This document shows positions 36,601-43,642 of a stretch of DNA of 64,000 nt, piece by piece (positions within the stretch are counted from its first letter, which is position 1; the number at the start of each line of letters is the position of its first letter). The notes beneath the pieces were generated by a model that saw only the letters and a list, made by a program, of their open reading frames with translations, did not search any database and was not told the DNA's origin. Where the stretch lies: the NCBI RefSeq assembly GCF_046237015.1, contig NZ_JBJYIN010000001.1, positions 366,059-430,058 on the forward strand. The letters run 5' to 3'. Source of the DNA: JBJYIN01 sp046237015 (GTDB taxonomy: Bacteria; Pseudomonadota; Gammaproteobacteria; Enterobacterales; Enterobacteriaceae). A program made the position numbers and the translations under genes.

Positions 36601-36810
36601 GCCTTTATTCTTGGTGTATTGCCGCTGGTTATCAGTTCCGGTGCGGGTTCCGGTGCCCAGAACGCAGTTGGTACAGGCGTCATGGGCGGGATGATCACGG
36701 CGACTGTCCTTGCGATATTCTTTGTTCCAGTCTTCTTTGTGGTAGTCCGCCGCCGTTTTGGCAAGAAGCTTGATGATACAGAGCAACATCACAAGATAGA
36801 AAATACCTAA
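33664..36810 (+). CDS. acrB: AcrB, RND multidrug efflux transporter
   Basis: 1048-aa inner-membrane proton/drug antiporter. Twelve transmembrane segments and two large periplasmic loops follow the pattern of E. coli AcrB (1049 aa). The proton-relay aspartates are in GLLVDDAIVVVENVER, and the relay lysine is in LSAKNAILIVEFAKD. The N-terminus MAKFFIDRPIFAWVLA is the family signature. AGGAGCCGGTGATTC precedes ATG 33664. Confidence 0.98.
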   Translation: MAKFFIDRPIFAWVLAIMVMLTGLLAIVKLPIAQYPTIAPPAIEVTASYPGADASTLQDSVTQVIEQNMNGIDNLMYMSSSSDSSGTAQITLTFDAGTDADIAQVQVQNKLQLAMPLLPQEVQQQGVNVQKSSSSFLMVAAFISEDGKLSQEDIADYVAANVKDPISRTSGVGDAQLFGAQYAMRIWLDPNKLNNYQLTTGDVTAAIKVQNNQIAAGQLGGSPPVPGQQLNSSIIAQTRLNSPEEFSKILLKVNPDGSQVRLKDVARVELGAESYDVIARFNGQPASGIGIKLATGANALDTATAVKNELAKLQEFFPSGLKVVYPYDTTPFVKISINEVVKTLAEAIVLVFLVMYLFLQNFRATLIPTIAVPVVLLGTFAILSAFGYSINTLTMFAMVLAIGLLVDDAIVVVENVERVMAEEGLPPKEATKRSMEQIQGALVGIALVLSAVFIPMAFTGGSTGAIYRQFSITIVSAMVLSVLVALILTPALCATLLKPIAKGDHGQKTGFFGWFNRLFEKSSHHYTDSVANILRSTGRYLLVYLLIVVGLALLFLRLPSSFLPEEDQGVLLNIVQLPAGATQENTQKIMDRMTKYYLENEKDNVQSVFTVTGFGFSGRGQNAGLGFASLKDWDERRGSENKVTAIAGRANAAFSQIKEAIVIAANVPAIVELGTATGFDFQLIDQANLGHQKLTEARNQLLGMAAQRPDMLVQVRPNGMEDTPQFRLDIDHEKAQALGVSLSDINTTLATALGGSYVNDFIDRGRVKKVYVQSDAPFRMLPDDIKSWYIRGSSGQMVPFSAFTQSHWEYGSPRLERYNGQPSMQIQGEAAPGKSTGEAMALMEEFVTKLPQGIGYEWTGMSYQERLSGNQAPAIYAISLIVVFLCLAALYESWSIPFSVMLVVPLGIIGALIAANMRGLENDVYFKVGLLTTIGLSAKNAILIVEFAKDLMEKEGKGLIEATLDAVRMRLRPILMTSLAFILGVLPLVISSGAGSGAQNAVGTGVMGGMITATVLAIFFVPVFFVVVRRRFGKKLDDTEQHHKIENT

Positions 36811-36829
36811 GATTCAATTCGTTTCTCAG

Positions 36830-36864
36830 AAAGAAGGCCGCATATTTGCGGCCTTCTTTATTTA
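36830..36864 (+). terminator. Terminator of acrAB
   Basis: 13-bp perfect stem AAAGAAGGCCGCA / TGCGGCCTTCTTT with a 4-nt loop followed by ATTTAT, 20 bp after the acrB stop. Confidence 0.88.
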
Positions 36865-37026
36865 TAGCCACCGAGTTCGTTCTCTCATCAGTTTTGGCCC
36901 TATCGCTTCGCAACATTGCAAAGTGCATGTGTACTTTTACCACGCCATCATTTCTGCCATTTCGAACCAAAGTAACTATTCAAAAATCAGGGTTGATTCA
37001 GATAACAAAAAAAGGCAACATATAGA

Positions 37027-37040
37027 TATGTTATAACATA
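37027..37040. promoter_or_regulatory. Zur-type operator
   Basis: Perfect palindrome TATGTTATAACATA 16 bp before the rpmE2 start. It matches the core of the gammaproteobacterial Zur box (ATGTTATANTATAACAT), as expected for zinc-independent ribosomal-protein paralogues. Confidence 0.75.
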
Positions 37041-37055
37041 ACAAATGAGGCAGTT

Positions 37056-37304
37056 ATGAAAGCAGGTATCCACCCTGACTATCGAACGGTGGTATTTCAT
37101 GATACCAGCGCCGATGTGTATTACCGAGTCGGTTCAACAATCAAAACAGATCGCACCATTGAGCTGGAAGGGATCGACTATCCCTATATCACTATTGATG
37201 TATCTTCAGCATCCCATCCTTACTATACCGGGAAACAGAAAGAATACTCGAAAGAAGGTAGCACCGCTCGCTTCCAACAGCGCTTTGGTCACTTCTTCAA
37301 GTAA
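37056..37304 (+). CDS. rpmE2: Type B ribosomal protein L31 (zinc-independent)
   Basis: 82-aa L31 paralogue (YkgM type) that replaces zinc-containing L31 when zinc is scarce. It starts MKAGIHPDYRTVVFHDTSAD and has no CxxC zinc motif, which identifies the type B form. GAGG lies 6 bp before ATG 37056. It forms an operon with the L36 paralogue 19 bp downstream. Confidence 0.95.
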   Translation: MKAGIHPDYRTVVFHDTSADVYYRVGSTIKTDRTIELEGIDYPYITIDVSSASHPYYTGKQKEYSKEGSTARFQQRFGHFFK

Positions 37305-37322
37305 AAAGAGGAATTTATTCAC

Positions 37323-37466
37323 ATGCAGGTACTCAGTTCATTACGCTCAGCGAAAAACCGACATAAAGACTGTATCGTCGTACGCCGCCGTGGGCGCATC
37401 TATGTTATATGTAAAAGCAACCCACGATTTAAAGCAGTACAAGGCAGAAAAAAGAAAAAAAGCTAA
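37323..37466 (+). CDS. rpmJ2: Type B ribosomal protein L36 (zinc-independent)
   Basis: 47-aa L36 paralogue (YkgO type). MQVLSSLRSAKNRHKDCIVV is followed by RRRGRIYVICKSNPRFKAVQ and a basic tail. It lacks the full zinc-ribbon set of the primary L36. It lies 19 bp after rpmE2 under the same Zur-type palindrome. The start has AAGAGGAA upstream. Confidence 0.95.
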   Translation: MQVLSSLRSAKNRHKDCIVVRRRGRIYVICKSNPRFKAVQGRKKKKS

Positions 37467-37490
37467 CCACTTCTCTTATAAAATCATGAT

Positions 37491-37521
37491 GGCTCTGTTA
37501 AGTATTTTACAGAGCCTTATT
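37491..37521 (+). terminator. Terminator of the L31/L36 operon
   Basis: Stem GGCTCTGT / ACAGAGCC with a 10-nt AT-rich loop followed by TTATTAT, 24 bp after the rpmJ2 stop. Confidence 0.75.
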
Positions 37522-37616
37522 ATAAATAACAAAATAAAAACAATAAGATACAACCATTTTTTATGTATTCGCTTTACGCTATCCAGTCTCATGTCATAAT
37601 TAATTTAATTATCTAA

Positions 37617-37744
<128 letters not shown>

Positions 37745-38130
37745 CATCATTATTCCCTGACTATTCTTCACCGCATAAAATGTTAATCGTTTTAATCCTG
37801 AAAAATAGACTCGAAAAGCTTATCTATTACTCGCGAATCTTGCTGGCTCTTTTGCTATAGTCATAGTGGGCATGACGTAATTGTATCGACATGATATGGT
37901 TTAAGTGCCGATGTAAGTATTAAAAAATGAAAGATAACATGCTGACACAGGAGGAACTTTCATCACTGTTAACCCATTCACTACTGTCAGAATCGCGGAG
38001 ATAACGATTTTGATTAAGATATCGTTAATATGGAAACATGGCTAAAATCTTCTATGCGTTTCGTCAGTCTACCTGTTTAACAGGAGTTAACCGCTGTAAC
38101 ACTGAATAACGGCTTAACGGAGGGATTGAT

Positions 38131-38499
38131 ATGGATGAATACACCCCGAAACATTATGATATTGCCCAACTCAGATTCTTGTGTGAAAATCTGTGTGACG
38201 AAAGCATTGCAACGTTAGGCGATAGCAGCCATGGTTGGGTCAATGACCCTACATCTGCGATCAATCTCCAACTAAATGAACTTATTGAGCATATTGCTAC
38301 ATTTATTCTCACATTTAAAATAAAATACCCTGACGAAAACGAGCTTTCCCAGCAGGTTGAAAAGTATTTAGATGACACCTACGTTTTGTTTAGTAACTAT
38401 GGTATCAACGATACAGAGTTACGTCGTTGGCAGAAATCTAAAGCTGTATTATTCGGAATGTTCTCAGAAGTGAGCACCTGTACGCCTGCTAAAACTTAA
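38131..38499 (+). CDS. tomB: TomB, Hha toxicity-modulating antitoxin
   Basis: 122-aa partner of Hha. It starts MDEYTPKHYDIAQLRFLCEN, continues with the conserved HGWVNDPTSAINLQLNELIEH and ends with LRRWQKSKAVLFGMFS. TomB counteracts Hha in a toxin-antitoxin-like pair involved in biofilm control. GGAGGG lies 6 bp upstream of ATG 38131. hha follows after 56 bp. Confidence 0.94.
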   Translation: MDEYTPKHYDIAQLRFLCENLCDESIATLGDSSHGWVNDPTSAINLQLNELIEHIATFILTFKIKYPDENELSQQVEKYLDDTYVLFSNYGINDTELRRWQKSKAVLFGMFSEVSTCTPAKT

Positions 38500-38555
38500 G
38501 CAATAATTTATCTCATATTAATTAACCACCAGGTACTGTTTGCATAAAGGCTATT

Positions 38556-38759
38556 ATGAAAAAAATCGACTATTTGATGCGTTTACGTAAATGCACAACC
38601 ATTGATACGCTCGAGCGCGTTATTGAGAAAAACAAGTATGAACTCTCTAATGATGAGCTAGAGATGTTCTATTCCGCAGCGGATCACCGTCTGGCAGAAC
38701 TGACGATGAACAAACTCTATGACAAAGTCCCTACTGCGGTATGGAAATACGTTCGTTAA
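38556..38759 (+). CDS. hha: Hha/YmoA-family expression modulator
   Basis: 67-aa protein that binds H-NS and modulates silencing of horizontally acquired and virulence genes. The sequence MKKIDYLMRLRKCTTIDTLE and the downstream AADHRLAELTMNKLYDK match Hha/YmoA closely. AAAGG precedes ATG 38556. It is paired with tomB. Confidence 0.96.
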   Translation: MKKIDYLMRLRKCTTIDTLERVIEKNKYELSNDELEMFYSAADHRLAELTMNKLYDKVPTAVWKYVR

Positions 38760-39236
38760 CGCTCAAACGCAAAGTATACAAACGCAGATATACATACATT
38801 GCGCCGATAGCACTTTATCGGCCATTGTTTTTTGATTTGTCTATTAACATTTAAATAAAGTAAAACTTGTAACAAAGTGTATTTTCAACGCAAGAAATAA
38901 TTAGAACAGTATGCTTCTATAAAATCGATTACGCTTCAACTTTATTCATTTCACCAATTCAATTGATAGCCAGCCAATATCAAAAATTATCCCTATCATC
39001 TTGGCCGATAAGTACATGCCCGAGGAAAAGATAATAGCTGTGCAATTTTCCTTTAAATAATTCGCTCGCAGAAATTCTGTAACGCCGTGAATCTCCGGGA
39101 AATCGCATAAATAACCGGGTGACGAATCAACCTGAAACGGATTCATATGAGACTCAAAGTGGGACAGCAATAAAAACTGATATCACACAATAAACAAAGG
39201 GATTATTAGGCAAGAAACTCGAAGATAGCAAAAATT
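38760..39236. other. hha-ffs intergenic region
   Basis: About 480 bp, AT-rich. A 74-codon reverse-strand reading frame (38946-39170) shows no family features or ribosome binding site and is not called. Nothing else is recognisable. Confidence 0.4.
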
Positions 39237-39349
39237 GGTGGAGGCCCTGCCAGCTACATCCCGGCACACGCGTCTCCTGCTGCGGCTGCTTCCTTCCGGA
39301 CCTGACCGAGTCCACAGGTTAGCGTTGCGGGAGAACCGACAGAGCCTCC
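39237..39349 (-). ncRNA. ffs: 4.5S RNA of the signal recognition particle
   Basis: The reverse strand reads GGAGGCTCTGTCGGTTCTCC at its 5' end. It has the universally conserved SRP apical region GGTCAGGTCCGGAAGGAAGC and the closing 3' arm GGCAGGGCCTCCACC that pairs with the 5' end. It is about 113 nt (114 in E. coli) and is followed by a T run (TTTTT). It lies between hha and atl, the same neighbourhood as in E. coli. Confidence 0.96.
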
Positions 39350-39511
39350 ATTGACAACTCAATGGCAAGATATACAGCGACCTTGCTAAAGAGCGGGGGC
39401 ATTATCGGTGATGGGATAAGCAATTGCAAGCTAACACATTCCAACCGTTGTTTTCTTACTCATGCTGCTATGCCACTATACGTTTTCTTACGGTATCTAC
39501 AGGAAACGTTG

Positions 39512-39832
39512 ATGACAGACGAAAATGACAATTTTCGCCAGCGGATCTTCCAGATTGTTGCTGCCATTCCTTATGGCAACGTCACCACCTACGGAGAAAT
39601 TGCGATGCTGGCCGGTTCTCCGCGAGCATCACGACAAGTGGGAGGCGTGTTGAAACGTTTGCCAAATGGCAGCAAGCTTCCCTGGCATCGGGTAATCAAT
39701 CGCAAAGGTGAAATATCGCTTACGGGTGACGATCATCAGCGTCAAAAATCTGCACTACTCGCCGAAGGCATTATTTTCGATCGCTATGGCAAAATCGATT
39801 TGCAGCGTTTCAGGTGGCAGTACGCCCCGTAA
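39512..39832 (+). CDS. atl: Atl (YbaZ), alkyltransferase-like DNA-damage protein
   Basis: 106-aa protein that resembles the C-terminal domain of O6-alkylguanine-DNA alkyltransferase. The reactive cysteine is replaced by tryptophan: PWHR at 57-60 instead of PCHR. Such proteins bind O6-alkylguanine and hand it to nucleotide excision repair. Other motifs are IPYGNVTTYGEIA and SPRASRQVGGVLKR. ATG 39512 has AGGA 8 bp upstream; an in-frame start at 39362 is close to ffs and is not supported. Confidence 0.93.
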   Translation: MTDENDNFRQRIFQIVAAIPYGNVTTYGEIAMLAGSPRASRQVGGVLKRLPNGSKLPWHRVINRKGEISLTGDDHQRQKSALLAEGIIFDRYGKIDLQRFRWQYAP

Positions 39833-39857
39833 TGACGAGCGCACTGCCTGCCTGTGA

Positions 39858-40481
39858 TTACCAACCTGATTGCACTGGTGAAGATTGTATTGGTGAAGAT
39901 TGTACTGGTGGGGCCATCATCGGCGATGCCGAAGTTGATGGTTGTGGCTCGACAGCCCCTTGGACAGCATTAGGTGAAGAAACTATTGAGCCAGAATGCT
40001 GAGTCGGTAGTGGGACAGATGTAACAGGAATCAGAACCAGATCGGCATTATTTACCCCATTGGAAATAACCGGTAATACATTTTCCGTTACCATGGCAAT
40101 CTTATTATCTATCGCAATTGCCGCGCTCAGCAGAATACGCGCATTAGGCTGGATATCTGCCGGGTTATACGGTAAGGAAAATTGGAAAGGTGCCTGCTTA
40201 CCCTCAGTACGTGCAACACGTTGTGTAATGACCCGGGAAGGCGCATCAGAGAGTGAAGCATCAGATACCGTTACAGTCAAAACAGCATTAGCGGGCAAAG
40301 CAATACGGTGGCGGATATTCACGGTACCACTCACCGCAGGCATTGCGATCGCAGGGTTTTGAGATGATGCACTGGTTACTGGCGCTCCGGTTTGAGGCGA
40401 TACACCATAGTCCCCTCTATCAGCACAGGCTGATAACGCTATTGATAACGTGACTCCACCTAAGATATGCCATAATTTCAT
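39858..40481 (-). CDS. ybaY: YbaY-family lipoprotein with repetitive C-terminal tail
   Basis: 207-aa lipoprotein. The signal peptide ends in the lipobox LSAC with Cys19. The YbaY/META-like domain (residues about 45-155, VSGTVNIRHRIALPANAVLT) is followed by a low-complexity Ser/Pro/Gln tail, in which PVQSSPIQSSPVQS is a short repeat. The tail makes the protein longer than E. coli YbaY. It is convergent with atl, only 25 bp away. The function is unknown. Confidence 0.9.
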   Translation of the reverse strand: MKLWHILGGVTLSIALSACADRGDYGVSPQTGAPVTSASSQNPAIAMPAVSGTVNIRHRIALPANAVLTVTVSDASLSDAPSRVITQRVARTEGKQAPFQFSLPYNPADIQPNARILLSAAIAIDNKIAMVTENVLPVISNGVNNADLVLIPVTSVPLPTQHSGSIVSSPNAVQGAVEPQPSTSASPMMAPPVQSSPIQSSPVQSGW

Positions 40482-40648
40482 TCGGACAGTCTCCTTATTA
40501 CTTTTATCAGACTGCCGGCGTCAGAAAACCGGCGTTCATTAAGTAGTATGGTTCACCTGACGCAATAATGATGGTGCAAAATTCTGATATTCTTCTGAAA
40601 CAGGATTTCATCTACCAAACTGGATAACAAAATGACGAGGCCGAAACG

Positions 40649-41518
40649 ATGAGCCAGGCACTACAGAACCTCCTCGACCTCCTGAATCTGGAGAAACTTG
40701 AAGAGGGGTTATTCCGGGGACAAAGCGATGATTTGGGGCTACGTCAGGTTTTTGGCGGCCAGGTCGTCGGGCAGGCGCTGTCTGCCGCGAAACAAACCGT
40801 GCCAACCGAACGAAGCATTCACTCATTCCATAGCTATTTTTTGCTACCAGGCGATAGCCAGAAGCCTATTATTTACGACGTGGAAAACTTACGCGATGGT
40901 AATAGTTTTAGCGCACGCCGAGTCAGTGCGATCCAGAATGGTAAACCCATTTTCTACATGACAGCATCGTTCCAAAGCCACGAGATAGGCTTTGAGCATC
41001 AAAACGTCATGCCTGTCGTTCCACCACCGGAAGAACTGAAATCAGAACAAGACATCGCACAGAGTATGGCGCATCTACTACCTCCTCAGTTCAGGGATAA
41101 ATTTACCCGACAACGACCGATTGAGATGCGCCCAGTGAAATTTCACAACCCGCTTAAAGGGAAAATTGAGGAGCCGATACGCCATGTCTGGTGTCGAGCC
41201 AATGGCCCACTCCCTGATGATGAACGAACCCATCAATACCTACTCGGCTATACGTCTGACTGTAATTTCTTGTTAACGGCGCTACAACCCCATGGAGTAG
41301 GGTTTCTAGAGCCTGGAATGCAGGTTGCCACCATCGATCATTCCATGTGGTTCCATCGCCCTTTCCACCTGAATGACTGGTTGCTCTATACCGTAGAAAG
41401 CACATCGGCATCAGGAGCCAGAGGGTTCGTCCGTGGACAGTTTTATAGTCGTGAAGGCGTTTTAGTCGCATCCAGCGTACAGGAAGGTGTGATGCGTCGA
41501 CATACGCTAAAAAATTAG
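40649..41518 (+). CDS. tesB: TesB, acyl-CoA thioesterase II
   Basis: 289-aa double hot-dog enzyme that hydrolyses medium- to long-chain acyl-CoA. It starts MSQALQNLLDLLNLEKLEEG and has the N-terminal hot-dog motif FGGQVVGQAL. The active-site region includes SLDHSMWFHRPF-like sequence (here TIDHSMWFHRPF) and GARGFVRGQFYSREGVLVAS with the catalytic threonine/glutamine region. It is convergent with amtB across a terminator. Confidence 0.96.
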   Translation: MSQALQNLLDLLNLEKLEEGLFRGQSDDLGLRQVFGGQVVGQALSAAKQTVPTERSIHSFHSYFLLPGDSQKPIIYDVENLRDGNSFSARRVSAIQNGKPIFYMTASFQSHEIGFEHQNVMPVVPPPEELKSEQDIAQSMAHLLPPQFRDKFTRQRPIEMRPVKFHNPLKGKIEEPIRHVWCRANGPLPDDERTHQYLLGYTSDCNFLLTALQPHGVGFLEPGMQVATIDHSMWFHRPFHLNDWLLYTVESTSASGARGFVRGQFYSREGVLVASSVQEGVMRRHTLKN

Positions 41519-41554
41519 CATCTCATCAAAGAAAAACGCACAGATTGCGATAAC

Positions 41555-41590
41555 GAAACAGGGCACGAAATTATTCTCGTGCCCTGTTTC
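41555..41590. terminator. Bidirectional terminator between tesB and amtB
   Basis: 14-bp perfect stem GAAACAGGGCACGA / TCGTGCCCTGTTTC with an 8-nt loop between two convergent genes. Confidence 0.88.
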
Positions 41591-41622
41591 AGTGTTTACC
41601 CAGTAAAACGAACCATCATGGC

Positions 41623-42915
41623 TTACTGGTTGTAAGCATTCTCGCCATGGCTGTTAACGTCCAGCCCTTCACGCTCTTGTTCTTCCGGTACTCGCAGGCC
41701 AACAACCATATCGGCGACCTTGAAGGCGATAAAAGCAGCCGCACCCGACCAGACGAAGCAGACGATAACACTGAACAGTTGTACCCAAACCTGATGTGCC
41801 ATGGTTACGCCTTCAGCATATCCAACACCGCCGAGAGATGCAGAGGTAAAGACCCCCGTCAGGATACAACCGACGATACCGCACACGCCGTGAACACCAA
41901 ACACATCACATGGGTCATCAACACGTAGCCATCTCTTCAGGACGGTAACACCCCACAGGCCAGCAAAACCACCCGCTAAACCAATGACCATTGCCCCACC
42001 AACACCAACCGTACCCGCCGCAGGCGTAATCGCAACCAGACCAGCGATACAGCCTGAACACGCCCCCAGCAGGGAAGGCTTGCCACGCGCCATCCATTCA
42101 CCCGCAACCCAAGCCAGGATAGCCGCCGCTGTCGCAACCACAGTGTTCAGGAAGGCCAGAGCCGCGATACCGTTAGCGGCACCAGCAGAGCCAGCGTTAA
42201 AACCAAACCAGCCGATATACAGAATAGCGGTACCGATAAAGACCATCGGCAAGTTATGCGGTTTAAATGCTTCTTTACCAAAACCGGCACGTTTCCCTAA
42301 CAGGTACGCCCCAACCAAACCAGCAACAGCAGCGTTGATATGCACAACCGTACCACCGGCAAAATCCAATGCACCATCGGCAGCTAAATAACCACCACCC
42401 CATACCATATGGGTCATCGGCAAATAGGAGAACGTCAGCCACAGTGCAACGAAAATCAAGACGGCAGAGAAGCGGATACGCTCAGCGATCGCCCCAACAA
42501 TCAACGCAACGGTAATGCAGGCAAAAGACGCCTGATAAGCCACGTGCACAAATTGATAGAACGTGCCTGAAATCGACTCAATGCCAATGCCTTTCAGCAT
42601 AAAGCTGGCAAACCCACCAAAAAACGCGTTACCTTCGCTGAAGGCCAGACTATAGCCATATATCACCCACAGAATGCACACCATCGCAAAGGTGACCGCT
42701 ACCTGAGTCATCATGGAAAGCACGTTCTTTGAGCGGATCAAACCACCATAAAACAGTGCGATACCGGGTATAGTCATAAAAAGTACCAGCGCGGTACAAA
42801 TCATAATAAAAGCGTTATCCGCTTTATCGATCGTTGGAGCGGCAGCCATCGCCCAGGATGGGAGTAAAGCAGCGACACCAAGACCTAATGAGGAGACAAG
42901 TTTTTTCATTTTCAT
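41623..42915 (-). CDS. amtB: AmtB, ammonium transporter
   Basis: 430-aa inner-membrane ammonia channel with a signal peptide (cleavage after AMA) and eleven transmembrane segments. The family signature DFAGGTVVHINAAVAGLVGAY contains the first pore histidine, and GVHGVCGIVGCILTG the second. It is the second gene of the glnK-amtB operon, 30 bp after glnK; GlnK blocks it under nitrogen excess. Confidence 0.97.
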   Translation of the reverse strand: MKMKKLVSSLGLGVAALLPSWAMAAAPTIDKADNAFIMICTALVLFMTIPGIALFYGGLIRSKNVLSMMTQVAVTFAMVCILWVIYGYSLAFSEGNAFFGGFASFMLKGIGIESISGTFYQFVHVAYQASFACITVALIVGAIAERIRFSAVLIFVALWLTFSYLPMTHMVWGGGYLAADGALDFAGGTVVHINAAVAGLVGAYLLGKRAGFGKEAFKPHNLPMVFIGTAILYIGWFGFNAGSAGAANGIAALAFLNTVVATAAAILAWVAGEWMARGKPSLLGACSGCIAGLVAITPAAGTVGVGGAMVIGLAGGFAGLWGVTVLKRWLRVDDPCDVFGVHGVCGIVGCILTGVFTSASLGGVGYAEGVTMAHQVWVQLFSVIVCFVWSGAAAFIAFKVADMVVGLRVPEEQEREGLDVNSHGENAYNQ

Positions 42916-42945
42916 CCATCCCTATTTACGAATCTAAGTCAGGTG

Positions 42946-43284
42946 TTAAAGTGCGGCTTCGTCAGTTTCACCCGTACGAATACGGATAACCCTTTGTAAT
43001 TCAGCGACAAAAATCTTTCCGTCACCAATTTTTCCGGTATAAGCCGCTTTGCTGATAACATCAATGACTTCGTCTAATTGATCATCAGCGATAGCGATAT
43101 CAATTTTTACCTTCGGTAAAAAATTGACGCTATACTCTGCGCCACGATACAGCTCAGCATGCCCTTTCTGACGGCCAAACCCTTTCACCTCGGTGACGGT
43201 GAGTCCCTGGATGCCGACAGCAGACAATGCCTCGCGCACGTCCTCCAGCTTGAATGGTTTTATCACCACAGTAACCAGTTTCAT
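42946..43284 (-). CDS. glnK: GlnK, PII-family nitrogen regulator
   Basis: 112-aa PII protein. It starts MKLVTVVIKPFKLEDVREAL and has the T-loop with the uridylylation tyrosine (GAEYSVNFLPK; Tyr51) and the C-terminal GDGKIFVAELQRVIRIRTGE nucleotide-binding segment. It is the first gene of glnK-amtB, under a sigma-54 promoter. Confidence 0.98.
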   Translation of the reverse strand: MKLVTVVIKPFKLEDVREALSAVGIQGLTVTEVKGFGRQKGHAELYRGAEYSVNFLPKVKIDIAIADDQLDEVIDVISKAAYTGKIGDGKIFVAELQRVIRIRTGETDEAAL

Positions 43285-43389
43285 TCATCTTCCCCCTAAC
43301 CATTAAGTTCAGACTTACGCCCGCCACGCTTCGAATCACGTTTATTTCGGATGACGATCATCTCGAATTGCTCTGTACATCATGGTTAA

Positions 43390-43405
43390 AGCAAAGGGTG
43401 TGCCA
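43390..43405 (-). promoter_or_regulatory. Sigma-54 promoter of glnK-amtB
   Basis: On the reverse strand TGGCAC-ACCCT-TTGCT gives perfect -24 and -12 elements with the required 5-bp gap, 105 bp upstream of the glnK start. Confidence 0.92.
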
Positions 43406-43512
43406 TAAATGATTTCTTTGGCCCAGATTGGTGGAATAACGTGGCTCACGTCTGTCAGGAGAGAGAAAACACAGCGTTAAAAGGAGAAAATGCAAAATAG
43501 CGACAATCAAAT

Positions 43513-43529
43513 TGCACCCAATTAGTGCG
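43513..43529. promoter_or_regulatory. NtrC binding site upstream of glnK
   Basis: TGCACCCAATTAGTGCG matches the NtrC consensus TGCACY-N5-GGTGCA except at two positions of the right half. It lies about 110 bp upstream of the -24 element, a normal distance for an NtrC enhancer. Confidence 0.8.
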
Positions 43530-43642
43530 TGACGCTAAATTTCAGTGCATGTAGACGAAAAATAGAATGGATATGCCTAGTGATGGTGCGATGTCATGCG
43601 GAGGCCATGGTTTGGCCTCACATGTTCGGGTGCATTGAAAGC

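Noticed and set aside
38946..39170. 74-codon reverse-strand frame between hha and ffs
   Set aside because: No ribosome binding site, no recognisable domain and AT-rich intergenic context; I could not support it as a gene.
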